NCBI GenBank assembly: GCA_021927905.1
Contig: BLLK01000027.1
Coordinates: 124,001-188,000 of the forward strand
DNA from: Chaetoceros tenuissimus
Taxonomy: Eukaryota > Bacillariophyta > Thalassiosirophyceae > Chaetocerotales > Chaetocerotaceae
Direction of reading: 5' to 3'
Length of the DNA: 64,000 nucleotides
The position numbers were made by a program, and so were the translations under genes. Under the pieces are notes generated by a model, which saw only the letters and a list, made by a program, of their open reading frames with translations, had not been told where the DNA came from and searched no databases. Below are positions 30,001 to 40,837 of this stretch, one piece after another; the stretch's first letter is position 1, and each line of letters starts with the position of its first letter.

Positions 30001-33000
30001 AACGATCGCTCCGGCTACTCAACAACCAGCAGGTACCACTATTCTTGTTCCTCCAGCGGCAGAAACTATACTTGCACAACAAATGGCTGCCATTGAAAAC
30101 CAAAACAAGGAACTTGCTGTGTTAGAAGCATGGAGAGGAGGTAACACAAAGTCTCCAAACAAAATGAACGGTGTCAATGGTAAAGGATCTATTATTCCAA
30201 CTTCGGTATTTCAAAGGGATGCACAAGCTATTAGATATAGAGGACTTGCAGGGGGGACTTCCAATGGAGTGAATCAGATAAATGGGTCAACATCTACCAT
30301 GTTAAGTGCATATCAAGCTGCTCCCCGTTCTGCGGCAAAGATCCGTCCAAGAGGATTCACTCCAGCAAAGACAACAATTGGTAGTGCATCACGCTCAGCT
30401 AGAGGCATGCTGTCACCAACTTCATTCTTGGGATCAGCAACAAAGCAGTTGGTGATTAAACCAGATGCTCTAACACCAAAACCAAAAACTAGGCTAATTC
30501 TATCTGACGAAGAAGTATCTGAAAAGCAAATCAATGGGGGAACGAATAGTGCATCAAACGATACACCAAATGATTTGATAAAAGGAAGAAATATTTCCAA
30601 AAATAATAATAGAGATGATACTCCAGCCAGCAAATCTAATCGCGAGTTGCCTTTTGAAAGTCCAAAGCCAGGATTTGTATCTCCAGCAGTTTCGTCGAGA
30701 GCAACTCCTGCTTCGAAGCCTTCATCACCTCCTCTTTCTGCTCAAAAGACACCGAACGATCAATCTTATGACTTTTACAAGTCTGTTATCGGTTCTCCTG
30801 CCCCCGTCACTAACGAAAATGATTCAGCTAAGAAAATTAGTTCTGTTGAAGATGTCAGTGATTTGATCCCTAAACTTACAAAGGAAGGATATGTTATGAA
30901 ACCTTCTGCTGAGGAATTATCTCAAATGAGTGCAGCAGATTTAGCAGCAGTTCCGAACTTTGTTATCGAAAGAATTGGATATGGTAGTGTAGCATGGGAC
31001 GGTGCGGTCGACGTCCGTGGTATTGATCTCGACAGCGTTGTTTCTATCGAGAAGAAAGCAGTAGAAGTTTATCATCAAGAAGAAGAAAGTGGTAACAAGC
31101 CTCCAGTCGGAACAAAACTGAATCGCCCAGCCATCATTACACTCCATGAAGTATATCCAAAGAGTGGTTCTAATGCAACAGAAGCGGAAAAAATAAAGTT
31201 TGAAAAGAAGATCGAGAAGAATACCAGTGCTATGGGAGCATCTTTGGTTCTTTATGATGTAGAGTTTGGGATTTGGAAGTTGCATGTGGAGCATTTCAGT
31301 CGTTATGCGCTAGACGATGATTCTGATGATGATGATGAAGTAGAGGTTATTGAGACTATTCCTCCAGCTACTGAGGTCGCGGAGTACTCAGAGGATTTTG
31401 AGTCAGGGGTTCGTGGAGGACGAACCCAGGATATTTCTTGGGGGCATCAACTTGGGGTTGCAGCTGGAGGTTTAACTAGATTTCAAGCCCCAGACGAAGA
31501 CGAAGATGATGGGATGGATGTTGAAACTAATTTAGTACTTGCAAGTAAGATTGATGAACCGAAAGATGCTGCGTATCAAAAACTCATTGAGATTGACGAA
31601 CAAATGCAATTAGAATATGATGTAAGAGAAGAGTCCAAAAGCATGTACATGGATGAAGGTCATAATGATGAAAGCTTTGATCTACGTGAAAACGAAACCT
31701 TTCCACCAGTCACTATTTCAAAATCAAAGTTCAGTATCTCTGCCAAGATCGCACAAAGATGCAATGTCACTCGCCCAACATCAGCTGCAAATGATTTTGG
31801 TATGCGAATGGGTCGCTCCTTTGGTGTATGCTGGGCACCTGATGGATCTTTTTTGCGCCCTTCACATTCTGCAATTTCTGGACGAATGAGCAACACTACC
31901 TTGGAGAAATCAAAACCAGTAGTATCTACGGTATCGATTCTGGAGAAATTGTTAAGCACCCACTTGAAACACAAGCATTGCATAGATGATTCTTCTAACT
32001 GTCCAACTTTCATACTTCGTGTTGACAACGATATAGTTCTAGAGGACTTTGTTGCTGCCGCAAAGATGCACCACTCTGATTTTTTCGGAGAAGTTTCCCA
32101 GGCTTTCGAATTAATTTCAATTCTGTTTGGTCAACTTGAAAACGATGACCCTTTTACTTCTCGAAGACGAAGAGAAATGGCGTTTGAGAACTGGCTGCGA
32201 GGGGTTTGTGCTGCAAGTATGGAAAAAGATATCCAGAAGGCATGTGCAGTAGGAGACTACTATGGCGCAATATTCATTGCCCTAAGTTGTGGAAATGAAA
32301 AGAAGGCTGCAGAAATTGCAAGGTCAAGAGGGTTTCATATGTTAGCTCTATTTCTAGCGAATGGAGATGCAGTGGATAAAAATAGTCTACAAGAACAGAT
32401 GCAGCAATGGAATGATAATGGGTCGATTGCTTACATTCCTGACAATCTTTTGCGAATTTACTGTATTCTGGTGAACGATTTGGAACTCGAAAATGCTCTA
32501 TTTGCGAAAAAGGGACAACTGCCGTGGCAAAGAAGATTGATGATGACATTTCAGGCACAAAAAATGCATTGTAATGCTTCAGCAATTGTTTCAACAATTA
32601 CTCAATACGAGGAAGATTTTACAAGCGATGTTGCTCCTAGGCCTCTTCTTGAAAATGGATCTACCTCAGTTCTTTTTCGAATACTAAAAGCTTACAAATC
32701 CTCCGAATCTGACGAAAAACTGGAATCATTACTTCAAGTAGTCTCTCCAAATGGCCACTCGACTTGTTCGGTAGAAAATTCGATGACATTCCATTTGTCT
32801 TCAATCATATCTCCGTTAGGTTTTTGTCTTGAGCTAAGTGAAGAAGAGGAGGCGTCAATACTTGACTCATTTGCATCTCAACTAGAACAAGATGGCTATT
32901 GGAAATGGGCTGTGTATGTCTCTTTATGCAGATTGAGATCTAATAGGGATTACAGCTCTGTTGTCCTGCATAAAATGAAGACTAAAGCACAAGAGATTAT

Positions 33001-33733
33001 CTACAGAAACTATGTGGAGGAGAACAACCATCAAATGAAAAATGAAAGGCATTTTCTCGAAACTGATCTCAACATCCCAACTATTTGGTTTGAGAAAGCA
33101 CTTTGTCTCGTTGCAGTCAAAAAAAGGGATGCAAATTCTCTAATTAGGCACTCTTCTCCGCTTGATGGTTTAAAGATATATGAGGAGGCACTTCTTCCTG
33201 ATATTTGCTTTGACCTTTCAAGAAATAATTGTGAGGGTGTCTCTACATTTTTGACAGAACTGGGTGTTGAAACTAACAAATCTTCTGGTTTGAGCGAGGT
33301 TATCTTAGACTACTTAGATCTGAAGATTAAAATCGATACATTCATGAAGTCTAGTACTGAGAGATCAAATATGCAGGAAATTTTCGAAGAACTTTTGAAG
33401 AAAGCAGATTTTATAAACAAGGGTTTGTTGGAGTTATCCAAAAAGACTTCACCTCCAGAAACATTGCCTGGATATTCTAACGTTACAAAATCAACCATCA
33501 TCGTGGAAATAATGAATTCAATCTCTCGTCTAGTTTCTAAGCTACACAGCTATATCAAAGGGGAAACAAAAAAGGTTGGGGTTAATGGTACCTTGTCACA
33601 TTTTGGTCTCTCATTTTGCAACAAAGACTTCAATTTCAATCAAATGGATTCACGCATGGCTCTTCGAGAAAAATTTCCCTTCACAAAGAATACAATAGCT
33701 GATGAGGCGGTATATCGTCCTCGTAAAATATAG
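28286..33733 (+). CDS. Nucleoporin Nup98-Nup96 precursor
   Basis: Single-exon nuclear-pore precursor of 1815 residues that self-cleaves into an FG nucleoporin (transport barrier) and a Y-complex scaffold. Residues 1-600 are FG repeats, first AxPFGAAPAS/AFGSPAPAP, then GGLFG spaced by APAPAT or STPAPA. Between them is a GLEBS-type Rae1-binding motif (ITAMPQYQNKSFEELRVEDY, within ~222-253). The autoproteolytic domain spans ~850-1010, with YVMKPS, FVIERIGYGSVAWDG and GIWKLHVEHFSRYAL; cleavage is expected at HF|S (Ser1005). The remainder is the helical Nup96 part (FGMRMGRSFGVCWAPDG, a typical start block), ending ARKI-type basic. The FG region is G/C-rich with long open frames on other strands that are shadows. 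TRAPPC11 ends 34 bases downstream. Confidence 0.94.
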   Translation: MFGQPAASPFGAAPASTPFGAAPTPAFGSPAPAPAFGAAPASTPFGAAPASGGFGAPAPAFGSPAPAPAFGAAPASTPFGAAPSTGFGAAAPAPAFGASTGGFGAAPATSAFGSSTTSTPFGAPAPAPSGGLFGAPAPAPATGGLFGAPAPAPTGGLFGAPAPAPSGGLFGAPAPAPSGGLFGAPAPSTFGGGGGFGSPAAAQGGGTKLTPFQPTRKQDGTSSIQFQSITAMPQYQNKSFEELRVEDYMAGNKGSQGQAPATGGFGAPAAGGFGSPAPAPGGFGGFGSPAPAPAPFGATTSGFGAAPAPATGGLFGSTPAPAPAFGGFGATSPAPAPTGGLFGAPAPAPTGGLFGGAAPAPATGGLFGSTPAPAPATGGLFGSTPAPAPAFGGFGASPAPAPATGGLFGAPAPAPATGGLFGSTPAPAPATGGLFGAPAPAPATGGLFGAPAPAPATGGLFGSTPAPAAGGGLFGSTPAPAPATGGLFGSTPAPAAGGGLFGSTPAPAAGGGFFGSTPAPATGGFFGSTPAPAAGGGLFGSTPAPAAGGGFFGSAPAPATGGLFGSTPAPATTIAPATQQPAGTTILVPPAAETILAQQMAAIENQNKELAVLEAWRGGNTKSPNKMNGVNGKGSIIPTSVFQRDAQAIRYRGLAGGTSNGVNQINGSTSTMLSAYQAAPRSAAKIRPRGFTPAKTTIGSASRSARGMLSPTSFLGSATKQLVIKPDALTPKPKTRLILSDEEVSEKQINGGTNSASNDTPNDLIKGRNISKNNNRDDTPASKSNRELPFESPKPGFVSPAVSSRATPASKPSSPPLSAQKTPNDQSYDFYKSVIGSPAPVTNENDSAKKISSVEDVSDLIPKLTKEGYVMKPSAEELSQMSAADLAAVPNFVIERIGYGSVAWDGAVDVRGIDLDSVVSIEKKAVEVYHQEEESGNKPPVGTKLNRPAIITLHEVYPKSGSNATEAEKIKFEKKIEKNTSAMGASLVLYDVEFGIWKLHVEHFSRYALDDDSDDDDEVEVIETIPPATEVAEYSEDFESGVRGGRTQDISWGHQLGVAAGGLTRFQAPDEDEDDGMDVETNLVLASKIDEPKDAAYQKLIEIDEQMQLEYDVREESKSMYMDEGHNDESFDLRENETFPPVTISKSKFSISAKIAQRCNVTRPTSAANDFGMRMGRSFGVCWAPDGSFLRPSHSAISGRMSNTTLEKSKPVVSTVSILEKLLSTHLKHKHCIDDSSNCPTFILRVDNDIVLEDFVAAAKMHHSDFFGEVSQAFELISILFGQLENDDPFTSRRRREMAFENWLRGVCAASMEKDIQKACAVGDYYGAIFIALSCGNEKKAAEIARSRGFHMLALFLANGDAVDKNSLQEQMQQWNDNGSIAYIPDNLLRIYCILVNDLELENALFAKKGQLPWQRRLMMTFQAQKMHCNASAIVSTITQYEEDFTSDVAPRPLLENGSTSVLFRILKAYKSSESDEKLESLLQVVSPNGHSTCSVENSMTFHLSSIISPLGFCLELSEEEEASILDSFASQLEQDGYWKWAVYVSLCRLRSNRDYSSVVLHKMKTKAQEIIYRNYVEENNHQMKNERHFLETDLNIPTIWFEKALCLVAVKKRDANSLIRHSSPLDGLKIYEEALLPDICFDLSRNNCEGVSTFLTELGVETNKSSGLSEVILDYLDLKIKIDTFMKSSTERSNMQEIFEELLKKADFINKGLLELSKKTSPPETLPGYSNVTKSTIIVEIMNSISRLVSKLHSYIKGETKKVGVNGTLSHFGLSFCNKDFNFNQMDSRMALREKFPFTKNTIADEAVYRPRKI

Positions 33734-33767
33734 AATAAAAACTAATAATTTCAGGTCAAAGTGTTCT

Positions 33768-36700
33768 TTAAGGCAATACATAAATTGTATCTTGTTGGCT
33801 ACTCTTCACTATCCATGTGTTGTATCGTAAGCTTACAACTTCTAAAGTTGGCAAACTTATCTTTCCAGACTCCGTAACTAGGAGTGTATAACCTAGAATG
33901 ATGTCTTCTTGAGGCCCGAGTAATATATCTCCATTAATTATTCCTGAAACAAGCATAGAGTTTGAATTGTCTTCATTTTCGACCATTGAGACTCTAATGC
34001 GTTGTTGAAGGTCACTTTTGTTGACAACCTTGTATTTGACGTCAAAAGGTGTTGAAACTCTTGGTATTGAAGGAGTGATATTGAATGACGCTTTAAAAGG
34101 TGTTTCTTCCACATAAATATTCGGACCATTTAGAACCAATCGTGGTAGATTTTGCAAAGGAAGTGGACCATGTACTCCTTTGTATTCACTAGAAATGTGA
34201 GAAGAATCTATATCTAGAGAGTGCAAAAGCTCAAGTGGGCTCCAATTAATGCTAATCGCTCCGAGAGGAGTTGAAACTGCTTGTGGACTTTCAGATTTAG
34301 AAATATGATCAACATTCATAGAGGGACGGACAGTATATCCAATTTTCAATTTAGAACCGTTTCTTAATTGTTCAAAAAACGATTTTGATTTTGGTTCGAA
34401 CAATATTTTCCTATCCTCTGAAGTCAAATTATTACTTCCGATAAGAGTAACGTCACATACATTACTGCCCGAAGGTGCCTAAGAATCCATTTATTTAGTG
34501 TCACATTTGCGATTAAATCGGTGAAATACATGGCAATAAGTTTACATACCTCAAACTTTACATCTTTGATCTGTACAGAGAGATTATTTGATGCATCGTG
34601 GGAAGAGACTGTGCAAGATACTTGTACAAAGTTTCCACTCAAAACAGATTTTCGTTCTGCAGACAATTCATCGTTTCCAACAAAATTTGCCGGGTGTCTC
34701 GACCCAGAAGGTAAGGATGAGCCTTTTGTCGGTAAAATTCCAAATTTTGCACTGAAAGGACAACACCAGGTCACAGTATTTTGATATGTTGAAATAACTT
34801 GGGTAGGTTCATGCTTCTCTTCAAGTTGGTCTAGTCTAATTTGGTCATAAGCAATGTCAACTGTAAATCTTGTTTTGCAATTGAAATCTGAAGCTTGTTG
34901 AGTAGAACTCAAAGGGCGGTATAAATCAACGTTTGCAAGGATGCAGCTTCCGCGTTGTATGCAGTCCTTGAGCTCGATCCATTCATCAATTCTCTCTTCC
35001 CCATCACGTCCCATTTCTCTCCATCCAGGTAATTCCTTAATGTGGACACTCTTTCTGGATGTAGGTAAGTTAGTGACAATGAGAGGTAACCTTGAAGGTA
35101 TTGATTTCTCTTTTTGTGACTCCTGATCGTCAGAATTGTCATCATCTATATCTGTATCTAACCAACTTGCACAGCTAACTCTCATTCTGACATTTAAACA
35201 TTTTTCGAACTGATCCGATTCAAGCTTTAGCAAATACCTATTGATAGTTCCCTCCATTGCTTTGTTGTTCACTTCTTCACTGGTCAAGTCAATCACACGC
35301 ATAAGTGCTTGAGCTCTTAATATTCGAAGGCATCTTGGACCTCTGCCCATAGAGAAACAATTAGGCCTACTCCATGCTGAGTAGATGAAGTTATCTTCGT
35401 CAAGTGAGACACGTTTTGTCTCTCCACTGTTATTTCCTGTATCGGACGGAAAACTACCACGATATACATTAGGAAGAGTGATTGTGATTGGATCTTCACT
35501 ATATGTAGTTGCTGTGATTTTTAAAGTCGCGCGTAAGCAACAGACGACAAGTCCTCCTGAAGGTTTTGGGCCGGAATGGGAGCTAAATACTGCACCGCCT
35601 ATTTTTGTTAGTCCAAAAGTTGTTGGTCTTGTTTTCTTCACATGCTGCCTCTCGAGAATCTTGGCATCAGCAGCATCTAAAGAACCATGTGGTATTACCA
35701 CTTCGCACTCTAATACCCTTTTTTGGTTACAGTGAAGTGAAATGTTTTTCTCGTTACATTTCACTTTGCCCACGTTCAAGTCTAAGTCTATGTCAACAAT
35801 ATCGATGCGGAAAGGCATGTTTGAGTATAAGTGTAAATTTGCAACTACAGAGTCTCCTTCAGTCGCACTTATTCCAAACGGAAAGGAAAGACAATATTCC
35901 AAAGGTCTTTTCATCTGTTCAATTGTTCTGTCGGTATCACTTAAATCTCCATCTCTATTTGTTGCATGAAACAAGGTCTTCAACTCTGTTTTTGTGAGAT
36001 ACGTGTTGGTATCACAGTCGAAAATTTGAGACAATGCATCTTTGGACCCAATATTGGCATTAATCATACTTTGGCATTTGGAAATACTTCTCTGAACAGC
36101 AAGCTTAAGTGAAGAAAATCTATTTACCATAGAAGATACCTTCGTAAGGTACTCCAAAGCAGAGTCGTACTTTTTCTGTTTCATTAAAATTCCTCCCATC
36201 AAGTAGTACACCCTTCCTAAGAAAGCATGCGTAGATGGTGCACATTTTTCTTCAGAAACAAGATCAACTGATCGATTTAGATATTGGAAAGCTTTGCCTA
36301 GTGGTCGATGTCAGCACTTTGGTTCAGAAAATTAGTCTATAAAGTCAACATATTTTTGACTTACCAAGTTTATCCTCTTTCAATTGTTCTTCCCACAAAA
36401 TTTCAACATCTTGTTTGCAATAACTACCAACATATCGCTGCATTGCGTCAGAGATATCACTATTCATTGTTTCGTTAAGAACCTGTTCCTTGTCTAGTCT
36501 TGAAGTATAAGAGTTCAACAATAAATATGCTTCGCCGCACGATATGTATTGGAAAAATGGGTTACATATGCTTGCAACTTCGGAATCCAGTGTAATGTTG
36601 AGATTTGATGTAATAGGATACTTTGACAGGAATTCGGCCAAAGTTAATCTTTGTCTCGCAACGAAAGACAAGAAATGCCACTCTACATCAATAATATTTT

Positions 36701-38432
36701 TAGCTTTGTTCCTTTGAAGACTGTTGGGACGAGAAAGAAATAGTTGCGAATGCAAATTAATTTGATCAGCCAGAGTGTTGAAAGAATTTCCTTTTTCCTT
36801 ATTTTTTTCGCTTGTGTCGTTTCCATTTTCAGCCAGTATCTTTATTTCGGTTGCATAATTGTTGAGAAGCAACTTGATGTTGAGAAAGTCAGCTACTGCT
36901 CGACATTGTTGAATCATGTCTGGTGAATGTAGGAGAACATCAATACTAGGAGAAGGTGACATGGTAGTTTGAAGTCCATCTTCGACTACATTGCTTTCAT
37001 CATGATTGTAAGTATTGGGTATAAATTCTTCCTCTTGATTTTCATTGTTTTCAATTGACAGCTTATGATTGCCACTATTAGGTGAGTAAGTCAATGCAAC
37101 TTCAACGCCATCATCACTGACTGATGCTGGGATTGTATCAGGTGGTGGTGGTGGTGGTGGGATTGAAGATGAGATTTCAACTTCGTTGGATGGCCTTGGA
37201 TCCGTCATTGCTGTCAAGGCATCATCATCTGATATGGTGACTTTGCTTATGTAACTTTCAGTCTCAACTTTAAACTTTGCCTTTGTCCCTGTAGCACATT
37301 TATTCTGAAGATATTTATAATAATCTGTGACGTTTCGATAGGCTTCTTTCCAATATCGAATACTCTTTTGACCTCTTTCAGTATCGACACATCCTTGAAA
37401 CTCATAAAATATCGCAATTTTGATACAATACCTAGCTGCATATGGAAGTAAATCTACAAATTTTTCGTGGTATAAATTCGAATGTTTGCGTTTGCATCTT
37501 CGAACTTGTGTCAAATAATACAACATGCTTTCACTCTCAACTGCCTGTTGCAACTTTTGAAAATGGTCCTGTACAAAAATGGTATTTTTGGAATCATTGT
37601 CATGGTAATAGTGAAGAACAGATACTGCTCCTGTGCTAAGTCTACACACTGCGCGAATACTACCAATACGTTCTTGTTCAATAGTCATTTCTTTCATCGT
37701 TGGAATACTCCCCGATGAAGATCTCTCTACCAAACAAACAATGTGTATGGGACATTCACGCTTTTTCGCACAAGATGCTGTAATGTGTTCAATAGTGGTT
37801 GCAAGATATTGCTCCAATTGTGCCTGCTCATAAGCTGAAGTTGTAAGTGATAAGGTTGTCACTAATAAAAGTGTAGAAGGCAAGGCATGAGTATGTTTTT
37901 CAATCCATCCTTCTGGTAAAATGCCTTGAACAGGATTCTTTGCCAAGATCGCATTGAATGGTGAAATAGGATTAGGTGCACCTGTATTTGGCGGTGTCTG
38001 TAAATTTCTCGCAGAATAAAGCGATGAATTCAATTTTGCAACAGCATTTTGATTCCCATGTGGATCTTTTGATGGTGGAAATGCATGTCTATGTGATACC
38101 GGTACAACCCTGGCATGTGCAAAAAAGTCAGGGTTTGTATGTTTCGGCTTCGAAGATCGCATAGTGAAGGAGGGCAAAGTTTTGATAGCTGCTGCAACAG
38201 CAATTGATGGATCACTTGATAGCATATCCGACAGTGGATCCGATGGTACTGGCGCTTTTTCAGTCTTTGGGTGCTGTGGAGTTTTGGAAGAAATGTATTT
38301 GTAAAATGCTTCAAAAGCTTTCGACTTTTGGTTGATGGAAGCCGCGGGCGAAGAGTCACTACTGAATACAGAATCAACTGCAAATATTAACGGTTTGACA
38401 CCATCGATCCATTCTTCTGGATACGAGTCCAT
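33768..38432 (-). CDS. TRAPP complex subunit 11 (foie gras)
   Basis: Subunit of the TRAPPIII tethering complex, which acts on Rab/Ypt1 in ER-Golgi traffic and autophagy. Exons 36365-38432, 34550-36297 and 33768-34478 with introns of 67 and 71 nt; phases agree for 1508 residues, longer than the animal protein (about 1130). The foie-gras domain is seen at YYLTQVRRCKRKHSNLYHEKFVDLLPYAARYCIKIAIFYEFQG with the YWKEAYRNVTDYY helix after it. An insert of ~150 residues, low in complexity (SSIPPPPPPPDTIPAS, acidic stretches), interrupts the domain. The second exon continues with ALEYLTKVSSMVNRF, and the C-terminal half has beta-sandwich 'gryzun'-like blocks (PFRIDIVDIDLDL, FDVKYKVVNKSDLQQRI). Family call is good; boundaries of the insert are approximate. 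Confidence 0.87.
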
Positions 38433-38955
38433 TCTTCAAGTCTATAATTGAATTTGAATCCTTGAGCCTAGTTACTGCTGTCTTGTGATACTGTCAACTT
38501 TAAGAAGATGCTTCGATCTAAAGCTACTAATGACAGACAAGACGGGTTTCTACCCCAAGATCTAATGTATTTCCTAATAACCTGGAAAACAAGATAGAAT
38601 CAGTGCCTTTTCTTTGTATGTGGCAGCAATGATGTGCAATAGGGCGGGTTTACTTGTACTTTCAAAGAGGTTTAGGTATTCAAAGCTTTTCAATAGCATT
38701 ACCAACATTGCCATTACACTACGGTACTACAGTACCTACAGTACCTACGTAGTAAGGAGGCAGAGGCAGGATTTTAGGTATGTTAATGTGGCTATAGGTT
38801 AAAAATGATTCTGTACATGGCTATGCTTTAGGGGCAATTTTTTACATAAAGTAGACTTCCATCTAGACTACTGTTATATTTGTGCTGCTTATCGCATTTA
38901 GGTTTCCATACATCAATAGTACATCAAGTTAATTCCTAACAGTTGCAATTTTCAG
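38433..38955. other. Divergent intergenic region, TRAPPC11 and SmF genes
   Basis: These 523 bases hold no gene. A dense GTAC cluster, with GGTACTACAGTACCTACAG followed by TACCTACGTAG around 38722-38756, is its most distinct part and lies between the two divergent starts. Confidence 0.4.
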
Positions 38956-39342
38956 ATGGTGAGTACTTCCACTTGGGGATTGTTGGAATCATCTTCCATG
39001 ATCCGGCAAAAGATGTGCAAACATGTATCTTGTTTTCAATCTTTTGTATCTAAAACAGACATCTTTCCATTCCCTATTCAATAGAGTCATTTAATTGTGA
39101 ATCCAAAGCCATTCCTTGAGGCTTTAACAGGAAAGGAAGTACAAGTGAAGCTGAAGTGGGGACAAGAGTACAAGGGAAAGCTTGCTTCCTCCGATGCATA
39201 CATGAATCTTCAACTAGTGAATACCGAAGAGTTCATCAATGGAGAGTTCGCAGGTGCTCTTGGAGAAATACTGATTAGATGCAATAACGTGCTATACATT
39301 AGGGAATCAACAGGGGATTCTGGGGTCAAAATGGAGGAATAA
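38956..39342 (+). CDS. SNRPF: Spliceosomal Sm protein F, ATG-only first coding exon
   Basis: Core Sm protein of the U1, U2, U4 and U5 snRNP ring. The conserved body [39 protein letters not shown]...[11 protein letters not shown] is plain, but no ATG opens this exon: in frame it begins right after an AG acceptor with AGTCATTTAATTGTG. The solution is a first coding exon holding only ATG (38956-38958) directly before GTGAGT, with a 126-nt intron. This gives [12 protein letters not shown] and 86 residues, the same length as human SmF (MSLPLNPKPFL). The upstream CAG before the ATG could itself be an acceptor, so further 5' untranslated splicing is possible. A GTG start at 39097 is the less likely alternative. 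Confidence 0.93.
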
Positions 39343-39900
39343 TTTTGTTGTCATCTTGCTTTTTGTTTCAGAGAAAAAATCTTCTTATATTACTTGAAAC
39401 GTGAGAACATGAGATTTTGGGGTACTGGGTTGACTGCTGCAATATAATATACAATGTTCAGGCTAAGTAGAAAAGTGAGATGTGTAAATCCAAATAGTCG
39501 TAGGCTTGAGGCAATCAAGTTACTCAACGACAAGGAAATATTATTTGCTGTAGAAATTGTACGAATCGGAGGATCAAGGGATTATGGAGTAATGTTTTAC
39601 TGGAGAATTTCACTAAACGAATCTGCATAGACATGAAACAAGTTTTGAATCTAATAAATGTATAAATCAGTCAGTGATTATGATTATTTGTTTCTGTACC
39701 ATACCTTAAGTACCCTACCATCCCTTTCTCATGTTCTCTTTAGAATGGGGGAATGTGGGGGTAAGGTGAAGTGTGGTACTTTCTAGTACGTACAGAACAT
39801 CGTCATCTCCTTTTTCGATCTTCTTTTTTCTTCACACAACCATCAATTGATGAAGACTACACAATTATCATTAGTCATATAGATAAGCAGTATCCAGACA
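39343..39900. other. Intergenic between SmF and NFU1 genes
   Basis: These 558 bases contain no supported gene. A GTACGTAC palindrome at 39786-39793 lies about 110 bases before the NFU1 start; the immediate 5' leader is pyrimidine-rich (CTTCTTTTTTCTTC). Confidence 0.4.
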
Positions 39901-40779
39901 ATGAGATCACTATTGTTGAGATCAAGTAGACTTCTTGCAAACCGCTCTATCGGAAAGGGCTTGAAATTCAACTCAAGATCTATTTCACTTCTTTCATCTT
40001 CGCAAGTTGCTTCTTCTCCTAAATCATCCTTCTTTTCAAACAATGTTGGGACCAATAGTACCACTACTCTACAAAAGAGAACCATGTTCATACAGACAGT
40101 AGAAACACCAAATCCAGAATCACTAAAGTTTCTTCCTGGAAAGCCAGTGCTCACTACTGACGTGAACGGAGATGCTGCAGAAGCAAGTGGTTTTTATGTG
40201 ACAAAACCTGACAAGCAAGAGACTGCCCGCTCTCCGCTTGCAAAGAAATTGTTTGAAGTAGAAGGAGTGAAAGCGGTCTATTTAGGACCTGACTTTATAA
40301 CTGTAACAAAGTACGCTGAGCACCATTGGTCGCACATTCGAACTTTTATTTTCAGTGCAATCATGGATCATTATTCAAGTGGGAAGCCAGCGCTTTCTTC
40401 GACACCAGAAATTACAGACACTACTATTCTAGAGGATGATGATGAAATTGTGGCCATGATTAAGGAACTATTGGAATCTAGAATCCGTCCAGCGGTCCAG
40501 GAAGACGGGGGTGACATCAGATATGTTGGTTTCGATGAAGAAAGTGGAATGGTCCAGGTTCAACTTGCAGGAAGTTGTGTAGGTTGTCCATCTAGTTCTG
40601 TCACCTTGAAGAATGGTGTTGAAAATATGCTTATGCATTACATACCTGAAGTAACAGGTGTGGAGGCTATTGAGGAAGAAAGTGATGAAGAAGTTAAAGT
40701 TGATGTGACAGAAGATCAGAAGAAGGCAAAGTCGTATGAGGAGAGACTGCGAGCTGCTGGCATACCATTTTCAGATTAA
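39901..40779 (+). CDS. NFU1: Mitochondrial iron-sulfur scaffold NFU1
   Basis: Delivers [4Fe-4S] clusters to mitochondrial enzymes such as lipoyl synthase and complex I/II. 292 residues, one exon. The N-terminus [16 protein letters not shown] is a clear mitochondrial presequence. The NFU N-domain follows ([22 protein letters not shown], then [27 protein letters not shown]), and the C-terminal NifU-like domain has [18 protein letters not shown] and the cluster-binding CVGC at 226-229 in [21 protein letters not shown]. The last ~45 residues are acidic and variable. It converges on the NudC-family gene with 58 bases between stops. Confidence 0.95.
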   Translation: MRSLLLRSSRLLANRSIGKGLKFNSRSISLLSSSQVASSPKSSFFSNNVGTNSTTTLQKRTMFIQTVETPNPESLKFLPGKPVLTTDVNGDAAEASGFYVTKPDKQETARSPLAKKLFEVEGVKAVYLGPDFITVTKYAEHHWSHIRTFIFSAIMDHYSSGKPALSSTPEITDTTILEDDDEIVAMIKELLESRIRPAVQEDGGDIRYVGFDEESGMVQVQLAGSCVGCPSSSVTLKNGVENMLMHYIPEVTGVEAIEEESDEEVKVDVTEDQKKAKSYEERLRAAGIPFSD

Positions 40780-40837
40780 ACTAGAATATATATGGATGGA
40801 ATCTACACTCTACGTGGATTAAAATAAAATGCTGTAA

